A stretch of DNA of 64,000 bases from an uncultured Bacteroidales bacterium (GCA_944325435.1 CALVAC010000001.1:1-64000), one strand, 5' to 3'; shown: positions 25,026-35,498, numbered from the stretch's first letter. Made by a program: numbers and translations. The notes: a model not told the origin generated them from the sequence alone.

Positions 25026-27776
25026 TTATAAGGTAAATGTCACGCCGCATGTGAATGTCCTGGAAACCGGATAGTTGGTAAGTCCGGCATCGAGCAGTTC
25101 GGGATCAAGGTCAGGCACAGATGAGAGGACGAAAAGATTGGCTCCGCGCACAAAGACCCTGATGTCTTTCAGAATCCTGTTCCTGAAATTGTCGAAAGTA
25201 TAGCTCAGTTCTATATTCTTGAGTCTGAACCAGTCGGTCTTTTTCAGCCAGAATGTCGAATTCTGCCAGTTATTGGTGTCATCGGTAGTGGTAAGACGAG
25301 GGTAGTTTCCGTCCGGATTGTTCACCGGATGCCAGCGGTCGAGGGCGAGAACGGAATAGGCATTTTCCCCATAGTTCCAGTAATAGGAATTGCTTGCCCA
25401 TTTATATACGCCAAGTTCGGCATATCCGAGGATATAGAGACCCCAGCCTTTGTATCGGAGGTTGATGTCGATTCCAAGTGTCGTGCGGGGGAATGTATTT
25501 CCGAGTACTTTCACATCGCGCCCGTCCACAACCTTGTCACCGTTAAGGTCGCTGTAGGCGATATCTCCGTCCTGATAATGACCGAACGACTGGGCTGCAT
25601 GACCATCAATAGCGACATCCTTTCCGAAAAGGCCTTCAGCTACATACCCGAACATAGCATCTGTACTGTTTCCTACAGTATAGCGGTATGTCTCTCCGTG
25701 AAGGACCTGACTCCATTCCAAAACCTTGTTCTTGCTCCACAGGACATTCGCTCCAATGGAATAGGAGAAGTCGCCTATAGTTTCAGTCCATCTTGCAGAG
25801 GCATCTATACCCTGATTGAACACGGAACCCATGTTTTTGTATGTAACAAAGTCTCCGATATAGTCTCCGTGCTCCGCATCGTTGAGTCCAATGATGTCGT
25901 AGTGCATTTCCCTGAACCAGTTTGCCTCTACGGAGAGTCTGCTGTCAAGGAAGAGACCTTCGATTCCGAGATTCATCTCGAGTGACTTCTCCCATTTCAG
26001 TTCAGGGTTGGCATTACGGATAAAATTCGTCAGGAAGGCTGTGGCTCCATTGGCCGTAGCTCCGAAGTTAAAACTCCCGCTCTGTTCCCATGCCCTTTCA
26101 TAGAGAAGATGCGAGGTGGCGCTGTCGAACCCGAGAAGTCCTCCGCTGAACTTGAGTTTCAGTAAATTGACATTCCTGTTGCCTTTAAGGAAACTCTCGT
26201 TGCTGATAATCCATGCCGCACCGCCGGCAGCCGACATGAACAATCTGCTGCCTTCCCGGAACCTGTTGCTGCCCATCAGGGCGGCATCCGCCTCAATTAC
26301 ATACCTGCCGTCAAACGACCAGTTGACTCTCAGGGAAGTGTTGCTGTTGATAATATCCTGGGTAACACCCTGATTCGTTGTCTTGCTGTAGAGATATGTC
26401 AGGTCTGCCGCAAGACGGTGTTTGCCGAAGGTGTTAAGGTATTTCGCATACGCATTCCAACCGAGGGTCTGCTGGAGGGTTGTGCTGTTCCTGGTCTGGT
26501 CCGTGGCAACGTTTATCTGCTGTAACTGCTTATATTCAATTATCTGGGAACCTGATGCATCCGTATATGTTCCCGGAGCGTATGTCGGATATTTCTTGTT
26601 CAGGGACAACTGCAGAAAATCGTAATTATCGAAAGACAGGTATGCACCGGCCGACAGACCTTTTACCCATCTGTCGAGATCAAGCCTGACTCCGAAATCC
26701 GTCTGCGCCCTTGTGTACCTTTCTTCCGTATATCCTCCATACCATTGTTCGGCATATACATTTGTCGGTCGGAGGATACTGCCTCCGAACAGAGGGACAT
26801 CATCCGACTGTGTCAGTCCTGTACTTTCCGGCGAAAGGATAAACGGATACTCGTTCGGTCTGTATGTAGATGCGGCCGTGAAGAGAGACGCGCATGTCAT
26901 CTGGGCCCATTTACGCATTTCCATTCTGCCTGAAACACCTGCAACGACACTGAGAAAATCGGTAATGCTGAAATCAAGATTCCCTCTGAGAGTAAGCCTG
27001 TTGAGACTGGTGTCGTATGAAGCGTTCTCATACCCTCCGCTGCCTACATAGCCGGCCACAAGGGCATATCTGACGTTATTGCTGCCCCCATCCATATCAA
27101 AAGTCACTTTCCTGTACGTAGAATTCCGCTTCATGAACTCTTTCTGCCAGTCGATATCCGGGTAAAGAGGGTCGTATGGTCCTGAAGAGTTTCTGTAACC
27201 TTCGACCTGCTCACTGCTGTAATACGGTGCGAGACCGTCATTGACACACGCTTCGTTGTACAGGTTCGCGTATTCATACGCATTCACCCATTCAGGCATG
27301 CGGGTCATGGATGTAATACCCATTTCCGCATTTATATGATATGTCCGGTCCGTGTCAGCCTTTCCCTTTTTCGTAGTCACGACAACCACACCATTGGCGG
27401 CCCTTGCTCCATATAGTATCTTTGCCGTGGCATCCTTGAGAACAACGATTGATTCGATTTCCTCCGGGATGAGATCCGCCAAGGGCCTTTCTACTCCATC
27501 GATGATGACAAGAGCGGTATTGGCACTCATCCCGTGTTGGCCGCGGATATAGAGATCGGAGACATTATTGCCGAGACCGTGCACGATGGAACGGACCTGC
27601 AGACCGGCTATCTTTCCCTGCAGCATGTTTGTAAGCGTCAGATCAGGATAACTGTCGAATTCTCCGTGTTCAAGCCCTGCCGTAGCTCCTACGCCTGTAT
27701 CCTGCGCGCCGGCAGAATGCAGGGAGAATATTGAAGCCGCAATGGCGGATAATATTATGATAACTGTATTTCTCAT
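25026..27776 (-). CDS. susC: SusC-like TonB-dependent receptor (pair 2, short N-terminus)
   Basis: The 916-residue outer-membrane protein has a signal peptide (about 1-24) and then enters the plug domain almost at once (NMLQGKIAGLQVRS, LVIIDGVERPL, IVVLKDATAKILYGARAANGVVVVTTKKGK). The barrel runs to the terminal aromatic TCGVTFTL. It lacks the N-terminal carboxypeptidase-regulatory-like domain present in the other SusC of this locus, which accounts for most of the 143-residue difference. It lies between the two SusD genes and pairs with the downstream one. Confidence 0.93.
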   Translation of the reverse strand: MRNTVIIILSAIAASIFSLHSAGAQDTGVGATAGLEHGEFDSYPDLTLTNMLQGKIAGLQVRSIVHGLGNNVSDLYIRGQHGMSANTALVIIDGVERPLADLIPEEIESIVVLKDATAKILYGARAANGVVVVTTKKGKADTDRTYHINAEMGITSMTRMPEWVNAYEYANLYNEACVNDGLAPYYSSEQVEGYRNSSGPYDPLYPDIDWQKEFMKRNSTYRKVTFDMDGGSNNVRYALVAGYVGSGGYENASYDTSLNRLTLRGNLDFSITDFLSVVAGVSGRMEMRKWAQMTCASLFTAASTYRPNEYPFILSPESTGLTQSDDVPLFGGSILRPTNVYAEQWYGGYTEERYTRAQTDFGVRLDLDRWVKGLSAGAYLSFDNYDFLQLSLNKKYPTYAPGTYTDASGSQIIEYKQLQQINVATDQTRNSTTLQQTLGWNAYAKYLNTFGKHRLAADLTYLYSKTTNQGVTQDIINSNTSLRVNWSFDGRYVIEADAALMGSNRFREGSRLFMSAAGGAAWIISNESFLKGNRNVNLLKLKFSGGLLGFDSATSHLLYERAWEQSGSFNFGATANGATAFLTNFIRNANPELKWEKSLEMNLGIEGLFLDSRLSVEANWFREMHYDIIGLNDAEHGDYIGDFVTYKNMGSVFNQGIDASARWTETIGDFSYSIGANVLWSKNKVLEWSQVLHGETYRYTVGNSTDAMFGYVAEGLFGKDVAIDGHAAQSFGHYQDGDIAYSDLNGDKVVDGRDVKVLGNTFPRTTLGIDINLRYKGWGLYILGYAELGVYKWASNSYYWNYGENAYSVLALDRWHPVNNPDGNYPRLTTTDDTNNWQNSTFWLKKTDWFRLKNIELSYTFDNFRNRILKDIRVFVRGANLFVLSSVPDLDPELLDAGLTNYPVSRTFTCGVTFTL

Positions 27777-27798
27777 AAGTCTTGAAGTTGTTTAAGTG

Positions 27799-29691
27799 TT
27801 ACCAACCCGGGTTCTGTTTCAGGTTATCCAGGGCCGCGACTTCCTCCATCGGAAGCGGATACCAGTAGTTCCTTGTGCTGAATACCCTTTCCACTGTCGT
27901 CACATCGGCATATTCATATCTGAATCGGGGAATTCTGATCTTACATGCATCAGCCCCGGTCAGATTTCCCTGATATGCGTTGCCGTTTTCATCGAGAGGA
28001 TAGGCAAGGACTCGTTTCATAGGATGTTCATCCTTGAAGAGTTCCTCTGCTATCATCCACCTTCTGATGTCATACCATCTGTGTCCTTCGAACATCAGTT
28101 CCACAGCCCTTTCCCTGCGATAGGCCTCACGGAAGTCGACTCCGGAAGGGAGGTCGCCTATTCCGGCTCTGTTGCGGATAATGTTCAGAGCCTGTCTTGC
28201 CGACATCGAACAACCGTCCACTATGGCATCCGGATCTCCTGTAGCTTCATAGGAAGCCTCTGCAAAGTCAAGATATACCTGAGATACACGTATATATACT
28301 GTGGTCAGACGGTACATGTTGAAGCCTGCGGCGCCGAACAAAGGAATGCTTGCCTCCGGCCATATAAACTTCTTGCACAGGTAGCCAGTCTGCTGGGCAG
28401 CATTTGTGAACTGATTGGTGGTAATGAAATTGGTCGAATAACCGCCTACATACGTCGTAAGGTAGTACTGTACTCCGTTAAGGTCTGTCCCCCATGCCTC
28501 ACCCGGGACTATGATATTATTCGCAAGACGCGGATCTCTGTCAGAATACGGGTCGGTATATTTCACCGCTTCGTAGCCTGATCTCGTATCGGTAATAGGA
28601 TAGAATTGTCCATCAGGTCCTTTTCTCTCGAACATATCAACCATGTTCTGAGATGGAGCATTGTATGGAGTCCCCTCTGCTCCTGTCTTGTCATCATAAG
28701 GCTGGGTAAGCCACTGCGCCCTTACAAATGCACTCCAGTTCCCGGGATGCGTACGGTTGAACCACAGATATTCCGGCTGGGCGAACTGGTTCTCATTAGG
28801 CATCAAATAGATGCTTCTATACTCGTCATGATCCATTAGACGATACCATGAACTTGCTTCAATGGCATCTATGCATTTCTGGGCAGTCCTGGCCGCTTCG
28901 GCAGCCATCTCTTTCCCGTATCCATTATCCACTATGGCATCCAGACCGTTCTGCATCAGCGGACTGGCGGCATAGAGCTGGGTCATGGCCTTCAAAGCGA
29001 GGGCCGACACCTTATCCGGCCGTCCGAATTCCGAATCCGGCCAAATATCCGGAAGCATCGCTATGGCATTGTCAAGATCGCCCTGCATCCAGGCGTTCGA
29101 TTCCTGATACGTCATCCTCGGCACATCGAAGTCATCAGCAGCATTCCATGCCTTGTCAAATTTCGGCATGCCCCCGTACCTCTTGATAAGTTCGAAATAG
29201 AAATAGGCACGGAGAAAATAAGCCTGTCCGAGCAGTTTGTTCCGCTGGTCTTCAGTGAGGGAAGGTACCTGGTCTATCCCGCCTATCACCTTGTTGGCTA
29301 TCCTGAGTCCCCTGTACGCCCTGGCGATTGCAGTCCTGCCGCGGCTGTCTATCTCAAACTGGCCTTCTCCGCAACCGAGCCAGTTCCCAGCATTGACAAA
29401 CTTGGAAGCATCGCTGTTCCTGACACATACATACTCATCGGAAAGATTGCCGACATTGCTGTAAAGATTTCCGTAACTGTTGATGGCATACATGTAGATC
29501 AGTATGTCAGACTCTGTATTGTTGTTGGCGGATGTCTGGAATATCTTGTCGAGAAATCCTCTCAGACTGTTGTAGTCCTTATAGATATCGTCTTCCGTCA
29601 GTCCCATGTCGGGAGAACGGTCCAGATATTTTTCGCAGCTGCACAACAGCAGACATGCGGAAAGTATTGAAATAAATCTATATATTTTCAT
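27799..29691 (-). CDS. susD: SusD-like surface glycan-binding lipoprotein (pair 1)
   Basis: The start is ATG 29691, which puts a lipoprotein signal at the N-terminus (Cys19 in LLLCSC); a longer frame from 29793 has no signal and is rejected. The 630-residue protein has the SusD helical fold: GQAYFLRAYFYFELIKRYGG near residue 155, and near the end YRRERAVELMFEGHRWYDIRRW, followed by YPLPMEEVAALDNLKQNPGW. It follows the long SusC by 11 bases. Confidence 0.94.
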   Translation of the reverse strand: MKIYRFISILSACLLLCSCEKYLDRSPDMGLTEDDIYKDYNSLRGFLDKIFQTSANNNTESDILIYMYAINSYGNLYSNVGNLSDEYVCVRNSDASKFVNAGNWLGCGEGQFEIDSRGRTAIARAYRGLRIANKVIGGIDQVPSLTEDQRNKLLGQAYFLRAYFYFELIKRYGGMPKFDKAWNAADDFDVPRMTYQESNAWMQGDLDNAIAMLPDIWPDSEFGRPDKVSALALKAMTQLYAASPLMQNGLDAIVDNGYGKEMAAEAARTAQKCIDAIEASSWYRLMDHDEYRSIYLMPNENQFAQPEYLWFNRTHPGNWSAFVRAQWLTQPYDDKTGAEGTPYNAPSQNMVDMFERKGPDGQFYPITDTRSGYEAVKYTDPYSDRDPRLANNIIVPGEAWGTDLNGVQYYLTTYVGGYSTNFITTNQFTNAAQQTGYLCKKFIWPEASIPLFGAAGFNMYRLTTVYIRVSQVYLDFAEASYEATGDPDAIVDGCSMSARQALNIIRNRAGIGDLPSGVDFREAYRRERAVELMFEGHRWYDIRRWMIAEELFKDEHPMKRVLAYPLDENGNAYQGNLTGADACKIRIPRFRYEYADVTTVERVFSTRNYWYPLPMEEVAALDNLKQNPGW

Positions 29692-29702
29692 ATCGCAATA
29701 TT

Positions 29703-32700
29703 TTACAGGCCGATTCTGAATCCGATATTGTACCTTCTGACCATAGGATAGATATATTGTCCTCCATGCTCCGGGTCTCTGCGCGGATCGCATTTCGAGA
29801 AAGTCAGCAGGTTGTTGCCGTTAATGTATATCTGGAGTCTGGTAAGTCTGATTTTGTCCAGTATCCTCTGAGGGAACGAGTAATTGAACTCAAGATTCTT
29901 CAGTCTGAGATACGAATGATCGGAATACGAATACGTGCTCGCCACCGAATTATAGGCATTGTTTACATGGATCGACGGTCTTACGGCACCTTCGGCATGA
30001 GTACCCGGCTTCCAGCTGTCGAGCGTATTCGGCTGCGTCTTGATATTCCCTGCCGGGAAATCCCACAGATAGGCTGCAATGGCTTCTTTGTAGACACCCA
30101 ATGCACTGTACAGCAGCATACTGAAACCGAAACCCTTGTAGGAACCTCCGATTGTAAATCCCATTGTAGTCATAGGATAGTTCAGGTTCTTCACGGGAGC
30201 CATGTCATTGCTGTTTATGACACCGTCGGCATTATAGTCCACATAATACAGATCACCCGGTATCAGTGTGTTGTGCTGGCCACCGGCTATGGCGGACTGG
30301 GCTGAATTGAAGATATCATCGAGCGACTCGAAATTTCCGGTCGCCAGATATTTGTTGACAAATCCTATGGACTTGCCCTCGGACTTGAGGTAGTCGCTCA
30401 GGTTCTTTGGGTCATCGTAAAATACTATGCGGTTTTCGCTGGTGGCGAAGTTGTATTTGACATAGTAGTAGAAATTCCCGATGCGGTCATTCCAGTTCAT
30501 GTCAATTTCCAGTCCGTGATTCTTGGTCTTTCCGAGATTGACCTGAGGGAATGAGATACCGCTGCCTGCCCATGAAGGGATAGTGTTGCGTGTCATCAGT
30601 ATACCATCCCTCTTCTCATCGAACAGGTCGAGGGTTATGTCGAGCTTGTTCCACAGACCTATCTCGATTCCAAGATTCTGTTTGATGGATGTTTCCCAGG
30701 TGGCATCCGGATCGGCCAGCTTGCCTTCCGCATATACGGGGCCGAAAACCGTAGTATTCCATTTCCCGAATTCAGCATTTCCCGCCTGGTCGTAGACCTG
30801 GATATAATTGAATCTCGTGGCTCCCTTGTCGTTGCCGACCATACCGTATGAATATCTGATTTTCAGGTTGTCGAGTATGCCCTTGGTCCATTTCTGCATC
30901 CACGGCTCCTCGCTGAGCCTCCATCCTATTGATGCCGACGGGAAGAATCCGAAACGCTTGCCCGGGGCGAATTTCTCGGAACCCGTATACGCCCCGTTGA
31001 ACTCAGCCAGATAACGTCCTTTGAAATTGTAGGTTACGCGTCCTACCCAGTCTTCCTCATAGGCAGGAAAGTCCATTATACTTCCGCTGCTGGATTCGTT
31101 CATCTTCCGGTTGAAGAGCAGCAGACCGGTAACATCATGCCCGCCGAACTTTCTGGCATAATTAATCGAAAACTCATAATACAGCTTCCTCGTATATGAG
31201 CTGAAATTGTCATATCCTCCTCCGACAGGCATGTCTCCCGGAGCATCCTGATTCGGATATCGGGTCTCGGTATAATTGTAGGAAACTGTCCCATCCGGAT
31301 TGTATATCGGATTAGTATAATCATAGACGCGGTTGATCCTCACTGTAGTACGCTGGGCGGTCAGATCATCGTTTCCGAGGATTTTCCCGGTGATGATATT
31401 CGTCTGCCATGTGGATGCGGTGGTATAGGACAGTGCGCCCTGGACGGAAAGTCCTTCGGTGATGAAATCGAGTTTCTGATCCAGTTTGATGTCATAGAAA
31501 CCCTGATATGTCTTGACATTCCGGCTTCCGCCCACCTCCATCAGGTAAGCCACGTTCTGGTCCGAACTCTGGCCGTCTCCCCAGTTCCCGTCACTGTACT
31601 TGATCGGGAATTCATTGGATGGGGCTGTCAGGAAAACTCCGAAGAAATACTGGTCAGGGGAAGCATCTCCGGGACGGTATGCCGGCTGGTTCTGATAGCC
31701 TAACTTTCCGGCAACGTTGAAGGATAGTTTCGTGTATTTCGTGATCTGGAAGTCGAAATTGCTTCTCCAGTTGTACCTTCTGTAACTGAATGAAGGGTCG
31801 AACTCCGGCTGTTTGTGCGTCTTGTAGATGTCACCGTCATGCATGTAACCTAAGGAAACGAAATATTTCATCCATTTGGCGCCTCCACGGACATTGAGGT
31901 TGTAGTTCTGCTCATAACCTACCTTGCGCACAAGGTTATCCCACCAGTCGACATTGGGAAAAACATCATTGTAAGGTCCATAATTCCCCGTTGCAAAAGC
32001 ATTTTCCCATGCCGCGACCGTCGATTCCGGCATAAGATTCCCCCAGTTGGCATCGTGCGCCTGGGCTGCGTTGTACTGTTTCATCGATGTCACGTAGTCG
32101 GAATAGTCAGGAGAGCCGGAAGGCTGTTTGAAACCGAAGTTCGATGTGAAGGAGATTTCCGGTTTGCTGTCGGTACCGCGTTTGGTGGTAAGAAGGATGA
32201 CTCCGTTCGCTCCCTTGACTCCGTAGACTGCGGTCGCTGATGCGTCCTTCAGCACTGATATGGATTCTATTTCGTTGACATCCACATCATTGAAATCCCT
32301 TTCTATACCATCCACGAGAACCAGAGGAGAGGCGTCTCCCCATGTGGATTTGCCGCGGATGAAAATATCTGCTGCCGCAGCCCCTGGCTTGGCCGTCGAA
32401 TTGATGGATACCACTCCGGGCATCTGGCCTTGAAGAGCTTCCGAAATGGTATTTACATTAGCGACTTTCAACAGGTCATCTCCTTTGGTGGCCGTGATGG
32501 AACCTACGCTGGAAGCCTTTTTCTGGATACCGTATCCGACCACGATAACTTCATCGAGAAGCTCCGTATCTTCGGAAATAGCTATTCTGCCGAGAGATGC
32601 CCTGCCGTTGACAGGTATTTGCGCTTCCTTGTATCCCATATAGGAGATGACAAGGATGGCATCATCAGCGGCGTTGATGACAAAGTTGCCGTCCAAGTCA

Positions 32701-32882
32701 GTTATGCTTCCCGTCAAAGTCCCCTGTATCAGGACCCCGACCCCTACTAACGGGTCTCCTGAAGCCGCATCTACGACCTGGCCTTTCCTTTCAGTCTCCT
32801 GCGCGCCCATCGGTACGGAGCACAGAAGTGCAACGAATGTCAGGGCAATGCAGATTATCTGCTTGTAGTAAAAGTTAGCCAT
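29703..32882 (-). CDS. susC: SusC-like TonB-dependent receptor (pair 1, full length)
   Basis: The 1059-residue protein begins with a signal peptide ending near MGAQ. A carboxypeptidase-regulatory-like beta-sandwich follows (about 30-110, GQVVDAASGDPLVGVGVLIQ), then a TonB-box-like stretch DEVIVVGYG, the plug (LVLVDGIERDF, SVLKDASATAVYGVKGANGVILLTTKRG), and the 22-strand barrel ending RRYNIGFRIGL. It imports oligosaccharides across the outer membrane, energised by TonB/ExbBD, which are not in this window. The GH43 gene is 19 bases upstream. Confidence 0.96.
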   Translation of the reverse strand: MANFYYKQIICIALTFVALLCSVPMGAQETERKGQVVDAASGDPLVGVGVLIQGTLTGSITDLDGNFVINAADDAILVISYMGYKEAQIPVNGRASLGRIAISEDTELLDEVIVVGYGIQKKASSVGSITATKGDDLLKVANVNTISEALQGQMPGVVSINSTAKPGAAAADIFIRGKSTWGDASPLVLVDGIERDFNDVDVNEIESISVLKDASATAVYGVKGANGVILLTTKRGTDSKPEISFTSNFGFKQPSGSPDYSDYVTSMKQYNAAQAHDANWGNLMPESTVAAWENAFATGNYGPYNDVFPNVDWWDNLVRKVGYEQNYNLNVRGGAKWMKYFVSLGYMHDGDIYKTHKQPEFDPSFSYRRYNWRSNFDFQITKYTKLSFNVAGKLGYQNQPAYRPGDASPDQYFFGVFLTAPSNEFPIKYSDGNWGDGQSSDQNVAYLMEVGGSRNVKTYQGFYDIKLDQKLDFITEGLSVQGALSYTTASTWQTNIITGKILGNDDLTAQRTTVRINRVYDYTNPIYNPDGTVSYNYTETRYPNQDAPGDMPVGGGYDNFSSYTRKLYYEFSINYARKFGGHDVTGLLLFNRKMNESSSGSIMDFPAYEEDWVGRVTYNFKGRYLAEFNGAYTGSEKFAPGKRFGFFPSASIGWRLSEEPWMQKWTKGILDNLKIRYSYGMVGNDKGATRFNYIQVYDQAGNAEFGKWNTTVFGPVYAEGKLADPDATWETSIKQNLGIEIGLWNKLDITLDLFDEKRDGILMTRNTIPSWAGSGISFPQVNLGKTKNHGLEIDMNWNDRIGNFYYYVKYNFATSENRIVFYDDPKNLSDYLKSEGKSIGFVNKYLATGNFESLDDIFNSAQSAIAGGQHNTLIPGDLYYVDYNADGVINSNDMAPVKNLNYPMTTMGFTIGGSYKGFGFSMLLYSALGVYKEAIAAYLWDFPAGNIKTQPNTLDSWKPGTHAEGAVRPSIHVNNAYNSVASTYSYSDHSYLRLKNLEFNYSFPQRILDKIRLTRLQIYINGNNLLTFSKCDPRRDPEHGGQYIYPMVRRYNIGFRIGL

Positions 32883-32901
32883 ATTGTTGAATTTATAATG
32901 G

Positions 32902-33873
32902 TTATCTGTGATATACCGGGATTATGACATTGTCCTTGTCTGCTCTGATCCGGAAGATGCCGTCTTCCTTTATCATTTTAAGAGGAACGATTCTGGTCTT
33001 TCTCGGCTGGACTCCGGTATCCGAGTTGTGGACATGGTAGACATAATAGTATTTTCCATCGAGTCCCTTGAATACATCCCCGTGGCCGGAACCGTTCTCT
33101 CCGACAATGTGCCGGTCTATGATAGGATTTCCCGGATTCTTGGTCCACGGGCCAAATGGAGTCGGAGCCCATGCATATCCTACGGCATAGTCGATGTTCA
33201 TGAAATGGTTGGCTGAATAGAACATGTAATAAACGCCATCCCATTTCCTGACAGCAGGACCTTCCATGACCGGATTGGACTTGTAATTCGGCGTCATTTC
33301 CCAGTCTTCCGTACAGTCGAGACACTGTTTAAGAGTCTCCGGAATGATACGGCCGTTTTCCATGTCGAACTCAGCCACCCAAATGTAGTTACCCCTGTTG
33401 AATCGGACATGATAGAGATAGTATTTCCCGTCGTCATCCCTGAATATATAAGAGTCGATGTTCTTTGCTGAACCATCGATAGGCTTTATATCCTTCTGCC
33501 GGTAAGGTCCGAAAATATTGTCGGACGATGACAGTACAGTCTGCTCGTCAGCCGTATAGGTAAGCCGGTACATATCCCCGTCGCGTAAAAGCTGCGGAGC
33601 CCAAAAGCCTTTGTTCCCGAAAGTACTGTCTCCCTTGTGCAATATCATCGTATCCCTGTCAGGATAGTTCCAGTGCAGAAGATCTTCGGATTCAAGAACG
33701 GTAAAACCGGAAGGTTCTCCAGTGCGGGTACCTGTAAGGTAGTATTTCCCGTTCTCCACATATACGGTAGGGTCTGCGAAACATATCTCTTTCTGTCCCT
33801 GTCCACGGACAGAGCATGACTGCAGCATGACAGTCGCAATCCATATTATTGTCAGCAATCTTTCCATAGTCAT
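32902..33873 (-). CDS. Glycoside hydrolase family 43-like lipoprotein
   Basis: A five-bladed propeller of GH43 type, about 323 residues, with a lipoprotein signal (Cys20 in MLQSC). The three catalytic acids can be placed: general base Asp34 (FADPTVY), pKa-modulating Asp140 (KNIDSYIF) and general acid Glu204 (NPVMEGPAV). Family members are mostly alpha-L-arabinofuranosidases, beta-xylosidases or arabinanases; the exact substrate is not readable. The start at 33873 overlaps the preceding gene's stop (ATGA); 33867 and 33885 are alternatives. The lipid anchor suggests the cell surface or inner face of the outer membrane. Confidence 0.88.
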   Translation of the reverse strand: MTMERLLTIIWIATVMLQSCSVRGQGQKEICFADPTVYVENGKYYLTGTRTGEPSGFTVLESEDLLHWNYPDRDTMILHKGDSTFGNKGFWAPQLLRDGDMYRLTYTADEQTVLSSSDNIFGPYRQKDIKPIDGSAKNIDSYIFRDDDGKYYLYHVRFNRGNYIWVAEFDMENGRIIPETLKQCLDCTEDWEMTPNYKSNPVMEGPAVRKWDGVYYMFYSANHFMNIDYAVGYAWAPTPFGPWTKNPGNPIIDRHIVGENGSGHGDVFKGLDGKYYYVYHVHNSDTGVQPRKTRIVPLKMIKEDGIFRIRADKDNVIIPVYHR

Positions 33874-35498
33874 TCCATTTCCCATTTGAGTACAGGCCTG
33901 TCTCCGCGGAAATCCCAGATGTCAGAACTGAATCCAGTCACATCCCGTGCTGTTTCTACCAGTGTTCCCGTTGCGGTTTTACCGTTATATCTGTCCTTCG
34001 TTGCCGGTGCGGTAATGTCTTCATCCTCCGTAATGGCCGGATTGCCGGTAATCTCTATTTTCATATCCGGATTTGCCCAGCAATCGATGCCGACAGCCTG
34101 CTTGAAATATCCGCAGACGCGCCCAGATCTCGGAGCCTGCGTGGATTTTACGCATTCGTTCCAGGCTATGCAGTGTTCTATTCTTGTAAGCTGGGCTGCC
34201 GGTTCGACGTATCCGAGAATACCCCCGCACTGGTTGCGGGTAGTCTGGTAGCATTCCGAATAGCAGTATGTGATGAGAGCCGGTCTGTCGGCATTTCCAG
34301 GAGGTATGGTATATGCCACGATACCGCCGTTCGGACCGGGATTCCCGTTGAATACGGTTTCTCCCGAGTCGAGTCTTCCCGAGGAATGGCAGTTTTCAAC
34401 AGTCCCGAACTTCATAAGGCTCACTATGCCGCCTGCCCTCGAGCCTGTAGTAATGTTTCCGGAGAAACGGCATTCCGACACTTTCGCCCCCACGGCAAGA
34501 TACCCGCAGATACCTGCCGCACTCCAGTATGCGTTTATATCTGCATCCACTGCGCAGCGCGATATCCGGCTGTTGTTCCCCTCCATTATGCTGCAAATGC
34601 CTCCGGTATGGTATTCGGTTGTCTCGCCCACATCGATATCAGCCCCCGAGACAGTGATATTCTCTATCACTGCCGGGAAGGCATCTTCACCGGCACGGCC
34701 TGCGACCACTCCTGCCTTGACATTGTTGCCGGATACGGTGACATTCTCGAACCTGACATTCGCAAAGCGCCCGCGGAGGAAAGAAAAGAAGCCGAGATCC
34801 CCGTTGGCGGCCGTAGTCAGACTGAAATTGCTGATGGTATGTCCGCAGCCATCGAAATCGATGAGTTTCTGCTGTGTGGTATTGACTGGAGTCCATTCCG
34901 TTCCGGTCATGTCTATGTCTGCCCCGAGACGGAAATATGTGGTCTGTCCCGATTTGAGCCTGCTCTCAATGGAAGCCAACTCCTCCGAAGTGGTAATGAT
35001 AATCGGGTTGCCTTCACCGCCCTGTTCCTGATATATGTAGAAAGTCAAGGCTTTCCTGTCTTCTCTGACGGCTATCTGGTCCGAGGCAAGTTCCAGTCCG
35101 AGCACATACCTTTTTCCCGGATCGAGAGACGTAAGGTCCCTGAAATTCAGTCCGACTTCATGAACCGTCTCAGACTCCTTGAACTCCACTTCTTCCGAAC
35201 TCAGATCCCAATTCTCATCAGGAAGAGCGACATACCCCTCGCCAAAAGCAGCCGCATCCTTAATGTCGAATCTTGCAGTAGCAGCCTTTTCGGTATGGCT
35301 TTTCCCGATAAGAATAGAATATTCATAGGATGGATTATCCAGATAATAGTCGAATGATCCGGACTCATACAGGGAAAATTCGACCCCGTCATAATCTGCC
35401 GGCCCCTTTTGCGGAGGAGTGAGATCCATCATCCTGTCGCAGGAAGTCATGCATGCCGCAACTGCGGCAAAGGTCAAAATATATCTTTTCATGGTCAT
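33870..35498 (-). CDS. Surface lipoprotein: DUF1735-like domain plus Cys-rich beta-helix (GLUG-like repeats)
   Basis: The 542-residue protein has a lipoprotein signal (Cys20 in CMTSC). Residues about 35-165 resemble a DUF1735 beta-sandwich (FSLYESGSFDYYLDN, LTFYIYQEQ). From about 170 a right-handed beta-helix follows, with repeats of the form GGI-(10-18 residues)-[IV]-x-x-C, e.g. GGICSIMEGN, AGICGYLAVG, GGIVSLMKFG, GGIVAYTIPP and GGILGYVEPA. More than ten cysteines recur at equivalent turns. Probably a surface glycan-binding protein (SGBP); polysaccharide-lyase activity cannot be excluded from the fold alone, but no catalytic motif is seen. Starts and stops overlap both neighbours by four bases. 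Confidence 0.72.
   Translation of the reverse strand: MTMKRYILTFAAVAACMTSCDRMMDLTPPQKGPADYDGVEFSLYESGSFDYYLDNPSYEYSILIGKSHTEKAATARFDIKDAAAFGEGYVALPDENWDLSSEEVEFKESETVHEVGLNFRDLTSLDPGKRYVLGLELASDQIAVREDRKALTFYIYQEQGGEGNPIIITTSEELASIESRLKSGQTTYFRLGADIDMTGTEWTPVNTTQQKLIDFDGCGHTISNFSLTTAANGDLGFFSFLRGRFANVRFENVTVSGNNVKAGVVAGRAGEDAFPAVIENITVSGADIDVGETTEYHTGGICSIMEGNNSRISRCAVDADINAYWSAAGICGYLAVGAKVSECRFSGNITTGSRAGGIVSLMKFGTVENCHSSGRLDSGETVFNGNPGPNGGIVAYTIPPGNADRPALITYCYSECYQTTRNQCGGILGYVEPAAQLTRIEHCIAWNECVKSTQAPRSGRVCGYFKQAVGIDCWANPDMKIEITGNPAITEDEDITAPATKDRYNGKTATGTLVETARDVTGFSSDIWDFRGDRPVLKWEME

Noticed and set aside
29691..29793. N-terminal extension of the first SusD
   Set aside because: The extra 34 residues precede a perfect lipoprotein signal peptide and overlap the end of the SusC gene.
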